Positions 54,511 to 64,000 of a DNA stretch of 64,000 bases are shown here, piece after piece (within the stretch, counting starts at the first letter, position 1; the number at the start of each line of letters is the position of its first letter). The translations under genes and the position numbers were made by a program. The DNA is from Buddleja alternifolia (Eukaryota > Streptophyta > Magnoliopsida > Lamiales > Scrophulariaceae): positions 8,781,001-8,845,000 of the forward strand of contig CM033405.1 of assembly GCA_019426215.1 (NCBI GenBank), given 5' to 3'. The notes under the pieces are model-generated. The model did no database searches, was not told the origin of the DNA, and worked only from the letters and a program-made list of their open reading frames with translations.

Positions 54511-55332
54511 TTAGCCTGTTTGATTCTCTACTAAAGCATTGAATTCTTTGAACCTTTCAAAAGATTCAAATTTATGCTTCATCCGGTACACCAGACAATA
54601 TCTTGAATGATCATTTGTGAATGTGATGAAGTAGTAGAAGCCACCACGAGCCATTTCTCCAAATGGTCCACAAACATTATTATGCACTAATCCAAGAACT
54701 TGAGTGGCTCTTTCAAAAGTTCCGGTGAAGGAAGATCTAGCCATTTTGCCTAAGAGACATGACTCACATGTTGGATAGGGATCCAATCTCAATGGGCTTA
54801 AAAGCCCATATTTCTCTATTTTGTGGATATTGTGCTCTCCAGCATGGCGCAGTGCAAGATGCCATTTAAGTCTTAGATTAGCTTCTTGCCTACCACATTT
54901 ATTAGTCACAATGTTTACAACATTAGAATTTTGGACATTTCAATAATACAAACCATTAACGAAAGTGGCACTGACAATCAATTTATTACCAAAATAAATA
55001 TTACAATTCAAATCAGAACAACAGATTGTCTAATAAGTCTTAACTAATATAGGAACGGAAACAATGGTCTTAAGCCCTTTGGGCAAAACCAAAACATCAT
55101 TTAACAATATCAAATGTCCAGAATTCAAAACTAAAGAAGTAGATCCAATCCTAGTAGCTACGACGCTTTGCCCGCTGTCTACTTTGATTAGCACCTTTTC
55201 TCGACCCAGCTTTCTACTTCGCTCCGGATCCTGATCCATACTACATATATGAGCATTTTCCCCTGAGTCCAGAATCCATGAAGTAGGAAAAATGGTCATA
55301 GAACAATTAGTTTCATAAACAAAAAGTTCCAT
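54511..55332 (-). pseudogene. Protease and integrase N-terminus of copia element B
   Basis: The protease at 55030-55332 has WILDSGENAHIC, the copia active site with Glu for the usual Ser after Gly. The GAG-pre-integrase region at 54511-54909 has LWHLALRHAGEHNI-type sequence (here KWHLALRHAGEHN) and CESCLLGKMARSSF. In the integrase core the first catalytic motif reads LVHNNVCGPF where Asp is expected, and ITFTNDHSRY follows. The loss of that Asp alone would inactivate integrase. Confidence 0.75.
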
Positions 55333-55992
55333 ACATGTTGCACCTTTTCCTAACTTGGGACAGTTCCTCTTCTAGTGTCCTAGCTCACCGCATTCGAGAC
55401 ATCTATCCATCTTTTTAGGTCCTTTACTCTTATAAACATCTTGAGTCTTACCTTTACCCGTTTGAATGACCTTTTAGCTCCTAGCTCGCCAACATGCCTT
55501 TTATTTGCCTTCTTTTTCTGAGACTTAGACTTTTTAGGTCCAGAAGAGATGGCTAAGGCAGTTTCCTTTCCCTTAGAATTCCTTTGAGATTGTGCAGTAA
55601 CCAATTTGTTCATTAGCCCTGCTAAATTGCATTTTATCTCATTGCAGCTGAAGTTTACAATGAATTAGGAGAAGGAATCAAGAAGAGACTGAAAGATTAG
55701 GTCAGTTTGAAGAGTGGCGTTCATGGAAAAGTTGAGAGCTTCCAATCTCTAAATCCTCATAATCATTTTGAGGACATGATCGCCAACCTTCTCATTTTCC
55801 TTCATATTGGCTCCAAAGAACTCTTTCAATATCTCATATCGAGCAGTTCGACTGTGCTCACCATAGAGCTCAACCAGATGTGCTAGGATAACTCTTGCAA
55901 TGGGCATCTTATCATGTGACCTTTGAATTTCATTGGTGATAGATCCCATCAAAAATCACATAACGAAGATCAAATATGCAGATTAGAGATTG
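55333..55992 (-). pseudogene. Gag of copia element B
   Basis: The zinc knuckle near 55340-55400 reads CLECGELGH, a stop in place of Trp, then KRNCPK. A basic Lys-rich linker (55380-55613) and helical Gag sequence with LVELYGEHSRTARYEILKEF (55749-55952) precede it. The N-terminal part up to the primer site is very short, so Gag is truncated. Confidence 0.65.
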
Positions 55993-56004
55993 GCTCTAAT
56001 ACCA
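55993..56004 (-). other. Primer-binding site of copia element B
   Basis: TGGTATTAGAGC, one substitution from the initiator tRNA-Met site TGGTATCAGAGC. Confidence 0.75.
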
Positions 56005-56006
56005 CC

Positions 56007-59000
56007 GTTGGGTTTCGCAAAAAATACGTAGCGGAAGAAAAATAACCCACAGTTCTCATCTCGATTTACATGTATGAACCTTAAATACGCTAAAATATAA
56101 CCGTTGAAATGAAGTGGTTGGTGAATCCGGCTCTTCAAAAACTTCCAAATTTACTACAGAGTTGAGATCTCCAATCTTGTAGTATCCAGTTTTCTTGAAT
56201 TCTCTGAAGATTTCTTGAGGTCTGAGGAACAATGAAATCACGTTGTCTCTAAATTATCATGCGGATTGATGAAGAAAAATCACCCTCTTTTTCTCTTAGA
56301 GGCCGACGGCTAGAGGCTTAGGAGAGAGGGAGAAGGTTTTTCTTTTTCTTTTTTGGAGAGTTATGAATTGTGTAATTCACTTAGGTCAAAAGTCTTAAGT
56401 ATTGTATATTAATATATCACTTAACTTATTGCCCAAGATAAGACTCTAGAGCCCAAGTTGAGCATCCAAATGGACGCCCTTCCTTGGCTCGACTCGTCTT
56501 GTGTTTTAATTAATTTTCTGCTATTTAATCAATTATTTATTATATCCAATAAATTAATTAATTAATTAAATAACCAAATTAATTAGATAAATTAATTCAT
56601 TAATTTATTTCTTTAAGAAATTAATTAATAATTAATCTTATTCATTTAATTATCTCATCCAATGAGTATCTAATAAATCATATTCAATTTATCCAATAAA
56701 TTAAACCTCCTAGTTAATAATAGAAAATTCCTTTTGTTTTTTCTTTATCAATCCTTTAGCGCAACTCTTTAGTTTTGTTTCGTTTGACAATGAGAGGAAT
56801 TCAAAGGAAGTGGGTAATACTTAGCCAATTACGTGGACCACTTCGTAGCCAAAACAAAATCGAATGAATGTATTGTTAGAATAGTGTCCTGCGAGCCAAT
56901 CCTAGATAGGCTTTCTTTATCTATTCTTGTAATAAACAATCTCGTTTTACATTATATTAATAAAAGGCATTTCTTCATCTTATGTTTATATTGTTATAAC
57001 TGTAAGATGAAGTCCCTAGAATTCACACATAGCTATGAGGCTTGATATCTCATTGGATGGATATCATAAACAAGTCTCTAAGGCTGTGATTTCTAAATAC
57101 TGTCCAAGTCATAGAATTATCAAGATGGGACATTGATAATTCGGATAGACTTGCGCCTATGATGCACACTCTTAATTAGAGAATGTCTCGTTTTATAGAC
57201 ATTAGTGTAGTTGACACAAATGCACATACGCAGGTGCTTGTTGAGAACAAATTCACTGATTACCCTGACTGAAACTTCCTAAATTGGAATTATTTCTATA
57301 TATGTCGAATTAGGAGTTTCTTAATCACGATAGTGCAAGATTAATTCTTTGACTTGAGTCATCACAGTCATCTTGTATATTGACTCACTATACTTTGACT
57401 CCTGTGCCAGTTCTTTTACAAGGACACATATGGATTGGTGATAGGGCGTAGTGACTCGTATATGGAGGTTGGTGTTGACAACAAAGGATCCATTACTTTT
57501 CTAGATGAACAGGTGAATTTCCTATACTATTCTAAGTGATTTGACTGAGTTTGTCCTTGGCCAAGGCAAGTAAGTAATAAATTAAGAAATGAGTTTCTTG
57601 AATTAATTAATCACTAGTCAGACACACTTAAATTATTAAGATTGAATTTACAAAAATCTCGACCAATAAGATTCCTCGATCCTTAATTCAATTGGGAAAT
57701 TAGTTGATGAAAGAATCTCACTTGCATGGAATGCGCGATTGGAAAGGTTCACTTTGAATCGGCTGCATCTAGGTTTTCGAGATAAGTAGCTAGAAACTTT
57801 TCTTTGATTTATGGGTATCTTATATTTAATGGAGATTAAATAATAAGATGGTTAATTAAAAGTGTTTAATTAATCTAGACAATTTAATTGTCCAAATTAA
57901 AACATAAAGGTTATGAACCCATTACTAGTATGTTGGTGAACCTAAAGGGTCACACACAATACTCGGACAAATCCATTTCTTAATGAAGGAAATTTAATTC
58001 AGAGTAGTTGAGTTAATATATTAATTAATTAGATTAATTAATTAAGACTTTTATTTATTCAAGTGTTGGATAAATAAATTAATTAAGGTGATAAGATCAA
58101 TTTAATTAAGCTTAAATCTAGAAAGCATTTAATTTAATTGGAAGTGACTTTTAATTAATCTAGTATGGTGGATTAATTATTAAAAGACTATTTTATTAAG
58201 TCTTGGTCAAAAATTTGGTGGAAGAAAATAACTAAAGGAGTTTAATTAATTTTCTTCTAGAAGGAAATAAAATTTCTTGGAGAGAAAGGAAACTAATTAA
58301 AATAGAAAAGTTCTATTTAGAAATTAATTAGTCTTCTATTCCTAAATGGAAAAGGATTAATGTATAAGAGTTCTACATGGAAAAGAATTGCAAGAACCTA
58401 GTCCTATATATAGGACATGTAGAGAACAAAAAGGATGATGACTTTTGAAGCCAAATTTTTCGTTCCTCTTGCATAGAAAAATCGTTCCTCTTTTTCTCTC
58501 TCTCATATAGTGTTCTTGAGTTCTTGATTATTCATCAAGATCTTGAATTCAAGAATTCTTCCAAAAATACTTAGAGAAGTAAATTTTTCTTTCACCTTAA
58601 TCACATACACTATTCCTTAGAGTTAGAATAAACGTTTATAGATCAACCTAGCTAAAGATTATAAACGAGTGGGTATCCGGGATGTGGATCAACTTTAGAG
58701 GAGAAACACTTGGGTCTCGGAAGTGAATCAAGAATCCAATCAAAGACGTTTTTGGTGGAGGAATTCGAAATCTACATCAAAGGGAAAAACGAAGGAGTTG
58801 ATTCAAGGAACGAGAAGCAAGCTAGGGAGCTTACGTTAAGGAAGAAGAAACTCTTCGATTTTTACGAAAAATCGAATAAGGTAAGATCTTCTTTATTTAA
58901 GTTTTAAATAACAAGTGTAGAGATGCGCAAGCCTATGATACGTGATAAGCCCGTAGGATTAATAAACTCGCATGTTTAAATTCTAGAAACTAAAATTTTA

Positions 59001-59904
59001 ATTTTCTGCTGTGCTTAGTCGGGCTATATGTATATTTCCCAACATGTATCATTCCACAACCTTCCAATCGTAAATACCATATACGTATATACCTTTTGTT
59101 CACGTGTCTCGGTCAAGTGAGAGTCACGGTACAGACAAACTCATTGTACTAGACCATATGTATTAATTATAATAATATGAGATCATTGAGTTCACTTGTG
59201 CGCCTTGTACAATCGACTCTTTTGCTTTAGCTAAAGACTTTGATCTCTATAATCTATAATCACATAGGACACTTTCTCATTCACCTTTGAGAGAACAAAT
59301 CCCATATTAGATATCAGCTAAGACAACCACTTGCCTATCAAGCCGCATTTCGAGGTCGACCCCACCAATGGGTGAATTGGGTCTAACTACTCTAGTGACA
59401 GACTTGATGTCACAAGTGCATCTTCAGCCTGATACTTTATGTCATAGGTTCACTTATACCTATTACAATTAATCAGTACTGTCATTGACAATCACAGAGT
59501 GAAAACCATGTAACAGAACAGATGCGAATTGTGTTCGAGCATATCAGTTCCACCGATGTGCCTACAATCTTAAGCTCCCACCATCACATAGTGTTCGACT
59601 AGCACTCCCATGTCAAGGCTCAGATTGTACAAGTATTCCGAGTATTTATTATCCAATAAAAGCTTCAAATCACTTGCGAACTAATTACGTAATCAAGATC
59701 TAACTTTTCTAATTCCTATCTCATAGGAAGTAGATAGATTGCACTGAAAATATAGACAAACGTTTTACACTACTTACAGATGCAGATAGAATTTATGTGG
59801 AAAACAAAACAATGTCTTTTATTATAAAATAAGAATAAGTCATTTACAAGTGGAATGCCCTATACATTCTATCCTCTATAGCATTTGAGGGCATAATCGT
59901 AACA
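56007..59904 (-). repeat. 5' LTR of copia element B (with nested insert)
   Basis: Matches 49078-52325 in order along its length. It carries its own insert at 56874-59044. Its right end is followed by a further polypurine tract, so it also served as the 3' LTR of a lost element. Confidence 0.78.
56874..59044 (+). mobile_element. Solo LTR nested in the right LTR B
   Basis: 2171 bp from TGTTAGAATAGTGTCC to TATTTCCCAACA, with the perfect duplication TGTAT (56869-56873, 59045-59049). TATATATAGG near 58405 is a plausible TATA box. It is related to the solo LTR at 35991-38102. The homologous point in the other LTR B (near 51465) is unoccupied. Confidence 0.85.
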
Positions 59905-59935
59905 ATCTCCCACTTGCACTCAATGCCACTCTTTG
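59905..59935 (-). other. Polypurine tract and end of a lost copia element C
   Basis: The minus strand reads AGTGCAAGTGGGAGATT next to the LTR, the same as at 52326-52341, and the match to element B continues for about 30 bp before it stops. This is the only remnant of a third internal region. Confidence 0.65.
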
Positions 59936-59949
59936 TGCATGACCCGTAC

Positions 59950-60398
59950 CTCATCCAAGTGGAATGCTGTGGTTTGGCGAATTTAAATTTGAGGCCATTT
60001 TCCAGCATATCATCCACGTAAACCTCCAGGTTTCCTACCTAGCTATCTCCAAAAAATCTTATCCATACACTGTTGATACGTTGCCCCGACATCTTTGAGG
60101 TCAAAGGGCATTACTACATAGTAGAAAGTTCCGAAAGTAGTAATGAAGCTGACTTTTTTATGGTCTTCAGGGGTTAAGGGTATTTGGTGGTATCTCTGTG
60201 AAGCGTCCATCAGACTTAAAAGCTCGCACCTTGAGGTTGAGTCCACCAACTGATCTATCCTAGGCGAAGGATAGCAGTCTTTTTGGGCATGCTTTGTTGA
60301 GGTCTCTGAAATCTATACACATCCTCCACTTATTTCCTCCTTTTGGCACAAGAACTGCATTAGCTATTCAATCGGGGAACTGAATCTCCCTTATATGT
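59950..60398 (-). pseudogene. Tat-lineage gypsy RT fragment
   Basis: Minus-strand RT motifs: IREIQFPD, NAVLVPKGGNKWRMCIDFRD, NKACPK, LLSLMDASQRYHQIPL, KKVSFITTFGTFYYVVMPFD, and VYVDDML near 59995. Stops and shifts interrupt it. It resembles RT of the 16652-28877 element and lies on the same strand as the integrase at 45399-46690, so it is probably the far half of that element. It is cut at 60398 by the LTR that follows. Confidence 0.75.
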
Positions 60399-62162
60399 TG
60401 ATAGGAGTCATTTTTATGTGTTTTTAAGCCCCTTGAGTTTATGTTTTAGGTTCATTTATCGCTTGATTCTTGCCACATGTGCGCTTAATCCGTGCATTAA
60501 GTGATTTCAGGCCTTAAATGGATACAATCGAAGAATGGGCTGAAAAGCCACGTATAAAACAAGTTTAGGCCAAGATGCTTCGCACTTCCACGCCCAGGCA
60601 CCAATGACATCCAGTTTTGAAGATTTGCTTCACACTTCCACGCCTAAGCGCCATTTCCCCACGCCTGGGCGCCGTTTCTGCACACTTTCCACGGTGGAGA
60701 GCTATTTATGTATGTTTAGAGACCGAATTAGATGAAGTGTTCTTCTACAACGTTGTAGATAGATGTCTTAGATTTAATTGGGAACTTAAATCATCCAAAT
60801 TGGAGGTCTGTGGAGAGAGTTATGAAGGAAATACGATTGCTGCGCCGGACAAGATGCATATAATTTCAGCATTCTGCCGACGACGCCCGAGCGCCGTCAT
60901 GCCCATGCCTAGGCGTGGACACATCCGAGATTTGATTCCTTTCAGCCAAAAGTTCAACATTTTATGGTGGAATGGAATATTTAAAGCCAAGATGTCAGCC
61001 CATTTGTTGAGAACATGCTTGATGGGAAGAGGAATTGTTTATTGCATGCTCGATGGGAGCTTGATGGGGTTTGGAGTTTAAAAAGGGGTAATGGAGGCCA
61101 AGAGATGACACACCCCATTAGGTGGGGGGGGGGGAACCCCTCACAAAACACACTTGAGGGGGAGCCCATACTCTCCATCATTCACCATCATTCATCATCA
61201 TTTTCAGATTCTTGGAGGAGAGGGAGGAGAGGAACCGGTCATGGGATCATCCTAGACCCATCATTCATTCTTCACCTATCATTCTTCCATGATTGCTAAG
61301 GAGAGGAAGAACTCAGGAATTGAAGCTCCAATCAAGGAGCCATCATCTATCACACTTGTGGGAGTTTTTAATTGCTTTTCATTACGTTTTTATGTTCATG
61401 ATTATGTATATGACAACATTATACTCTTTCAAGCCATTGATGATGAGGTAATCTTGTAGAACTAAGGCCATGTGAAGGCCAATTTATGAATCAATATAAA
61501 TGAAGTAATTTCTCGTATTAATTCTCATATTACTATGTGTGTTGATTTTGTGCTTTTATTCCAATCATATGCTTGATCACCATATGCTTGCTATTTTGCC
61601 TAGTCTATTCATTCGAGAGAATATAGCTTAGGGTTTAAAGGAATCAACACATCATCCAAAACAAATGAGGAATTGCCCCTAGAAATAGGTAAAGATTCCC
61701 GGGTGCTGTTAGCTGGATTTATCCGGGGAAATTCTAAAACGTGAATGCGTGGTTGTTGGTTAGATTCTCGGATAGACATATCTAGAGAACCGTCAATTTA
61801 TCATAGGATTATTATGTGCCGAGAAATCGGGTAATAATTATCTAAGGAATTTCTACCAAAGTAATAGGAATCTATTAATTCGAAAGAGTAACTCATTTAT
61901 ATTGATGAGTAATTACGGTTGTAGCATGTGCCTTTGTCGCTTTATCATACGTGAGTTTTAATCCATAGCTCGTTTCCTCTTTCGTTCTTCATTTGTTCGA
62001 TTAATTGTTTGCACTTTACTTTAATTGTCTTTTCTCTTATTGCAAAACATAAACTAAAATATCAAGTTTCCGTGGTTCGACAACCCGGACTTTTCGTTCA
62101 CACTTATTACTACACACGACTAGTGCACTTGCTATTGTAACACGTTAGCTTTTAGCGTGTCA
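60399..62162 (+). repeat. Gypsy LTR (TGATAGGAG family)
   Basis: 1764 bp, TGATAGGAGTCATTTTTATG...TTTTAGCGTGTCA. It is related to the solo LTRs at 19602-21523 and 13759-15320. I take plus as sense because GTTTAAAAAGGGG near 61078 sits where the sibling LTR has TATAAAAGG, and because AGTTTTTGG, the usual lead-in to a TTTTTGGCGCC primer site, follows its right end. The bases before it are TATGT. GC-rich units (CACGCCTGGGCGCC and variants) occur at 60588-60680 and 60885-60915. Confidence 0.75.
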
Positions 62163-62186
62163 AGTTTTTGGAACTCCCCCAAACTT
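62163..62186. other. Inverted junction: primer-site stub joined to a polypurine tract
   Basis: AGTTTTTGG (62163-62171) follows the LTR. It is then joined to AACTCCCCCAAACTT, the complement of the polypurine tract AAGTTTGGGGGAGTT. The tract belongs to the minus strand and should abut an LTR start, but abuts the primer-site stub instead. Confidence 0.55.
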
Positions 62187-64000
62187 ATCAATTGCTCGAC
62201 CTTGAGCAAATAAAGCTATAGGGCATGAAAAACATCATCAACCAAAGGGAGAAAACAAAAACAACTAACTAACTCACTTTCGTGGAGTAAACGATTGCAA
62301 TTAGCGGGTGCAGCAAGCCTTTAAACGTTTGAGTTACTTCAAAGGACGAGTTGTAGTCTCGTGAGGGTTTTCATACGATATACCCACAAAATCTAACAAA
62401 TTTGCAATCCCAACCAAATCAATACATCTCAACATAATTAACAAGAATGAATGGCATAAAATCAACCTTTTAATTCTCACAAATATATATACATATCAAC
62501 TACTTTTGCTCATGTGACACCAATACTAGAAAAGACTCCTTAGTGTGTAGTGAGAAATAAATCTAAGGCATTATAGTTGAGAGGCATCCTTACCAAATTT
62601 TGGACATTAATCCCATATCTATCAACTTTTGATCAAACATAAAGCACAAGAATCATAGAAAATCTCATAGGCATTTAAATTTCATTATCTCAAACATTCA
62701 ACTTTCAATTCATATGAAACCTCCATTAAATTCATTAAGGCTAGATCATGTGCAATGTTTTATTCCATTAGGCTTTCTATGACACCCATGTAACAAGGTT
62801 TCGATCAATGACACCCAAACTAGATAGTTTTGGGGCATTAAGTGTAGAGACACTCTTAAGGATTTAATCAATTGAGTATCAAAAGCCACAAAATAAAACT
62901 AGATATTTTAACCAATTCACTTCTTTTTGGCTTAAGCTTAGCTCAATTTAGCATAATAGTACAGTATATAGGCATGAAACTTTTCACCTCCGGTACATAT
63001 TAGCCTAACCACTTTTGGTCATAACAAAATTCAACCTTTTTAATTCATTGTTTAGCATACAAAATTACTACTCAACTTATAACCTTATGAAAAAAAATCT
63101 AAGTTAATATTCTCAGGAAAAATTCCTTAAGTGTCTCAAGATGGTTATCCTCTCAACTCCTCTACCCTCAATTTATTGTGCAATTGTGAATCATCTAAGG
63201 AAATCAATTCTCATCTAAGGTCTCCACGAGCAATTTCAAAGATATGTATGTTCCATTAAATTCAAATTATTTCAAGAAATTATGCCATTTTTCCAAGTTA
63301 ATCAATTTCAATGCATCAATTGGAAGGACTAAATTTTTTTTTTATATACTTGATTTTCTCAACACAGAAGCATATAAATCTGATAGCAAGCAAACTTTCC
63401 CCCAAACTCAAGATAAAAATTAGGATTACATCATCAAAGTTCAAAACAAGTACTCTTCTACCCCCAAACTTAAATACAACATTGTCCCCAATGTTGTTAC
63501 AACAAGCATACACAATGGTAAAAGAACACTTACAACCAAGGATGTTGAAAAGTATCCTTAAACTTCCAATGCATCCTCCTATAGCTTCCCCTCCTCTCGA
63601 GTAAAATAAACATCTCTAAACATGGGGTCCAAATGTGCATCATATCTAACACTTCAATTCTTCAAACCATCAAGCATAAGAAAACATACATGCCAAAAGT
63701 GCATGCTTGAACACAACAAAAAGAAACAAACTAAACAAAACAAAAACGAAAGGAAAAAGAAAAGAAAACTTACAAACTTGGGTTGCCTCCCAAGAAGCGG
63801 TTGTTTATAGTCATTAGCTTGACTTTACCGAGTTATTTTAAGGTGGTTTCCGAATGAATGCCTTGTTCATTCTCCAAGTAAGGATGAAATTTGGCCCGGT
63901 GTTAATAGAAAATACGATGAGTAGTGACCAAGCAATCATCCACTCACATATTTTCTCAAAGTCTATCACCACTTCCATCACTCTTTCTTCCCATTGCGCC
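62187..64000 (-). mobile_element. 3' internal region of a gypsy element, minus strand
   Basis: Non-coding in all frames beyond short ones. On the minus strand it contains the landmarks that precede the 3' LTR in such elements: CGCTTCTTGGGAGGCAACC (63784-63802), ACATTGGGGACAATGTTG followed by TTAAGTTTGGGGG (about 63463-63500), and CTCAAGGTCGAGCAATTG (62190-62207) before the final polypurine tract. The remaining coding part lies outside the window. Confidence 0.6.

Larger units (their letters stand above)
49078..59904 (-). mobile_element. Copia element B with two nested solo LTRs
   Basis: The LTRs are 49078-52325 and 56007-59904. Each shrinks to about 1.71-1.72 kb once the nested insertions are removed. 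Between them lie gag, protease, integrase, RT and RNase H on the minus strand, with primer site 55993-56004. The flanks do not match (CCATG left, AATCT right). Instead another copia polypurine tract follows the right LTR, so this is part of a chain of elements sharing LTRs rather than a simple insertion. Confidence 0.75.

Noticed and set aside
60617..61299. Frames of 94-154 codons in the LTR at 60399-62162
   Set aside because: The similar peptides in the sibling LTR reflect shared LTR nucleotide sequence. Frames are not conserved by codon pattern and no domain is visible.

Overview
This window is nuclear DNA of a plant, most likely a dicot. It is AT-rich, has no prokaryotic gene organisation, and is almost wholly built of nested LTR retrotransposons with plant-type primer-binding sites, plus a Helitron end, a MULE-like foldback element, MITEs and one broken NPF (NRT1/PTR) transporter gene. 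I see no intact host gene, rRNA, tRNA or CRISPR array.

Layout. 1-4859: 5' half of a minus-strand Ty3/gypsy element (LTR, gag, protease). 5483: a Helitron 3' end. 5695-10572: a complete, very young minus-strand Ty1/copia element with target-site duplication TGTAT, one nonsense codon in RT and a gag deletion. 10573-13170: mostly non-coding, holding an empty-site copy of a repeat and a MITE-like repeat. 13173-16503: NPF transporter pseudogene (minus) whose last exon is split by a solo LTR (13759-15320). 16652-28877: plus-strand Tat-lineage gypsy element with protease, RT, two RNase H domains and integrase. It carries an in-frame GT-AG interval in integrase, a 3' tandem-repeat array and an antisense spliced accessory gene. 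It is itself interrupted by a solo LTR (19602-21523) and has a rearranged 5' end. 29660-31336: non-autonomous foldback DNA element. 31420-31660: copia fragment. 32525-39080: minus-strand copia with an RT/RNase H deletion and a solo LTR inside its leader. 40157-40511: MITE. About 41380-46690 and 59950-60398: a second, minus-strand Tat element with its own antisense accessory gene, apparently split by a roughly 13-kb copia cluster (46696-59904) of three LTRs and two internal regions, two of those LTRs carrying nested solo LTRs. 60399-64000: a gypsy LTR joined head-to-head with an inverted 3' internal region.

The enzymes are the usual retrotransposon set: Gag for the particle, protease for maturation, RT/RNase H for cDNA synthesis from a tRNA primer, integrase for insertion. 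Nearly all copies are broken. The most unusual signals are the antisense spliced gene present in both Tat elements, the intron-like interval in one integrase, the duplicated flank inside the Tat element, and the inverted LTR/PPT junction at 62171. All splice sites and lineage names are read by eye; no database search or expression data were available.
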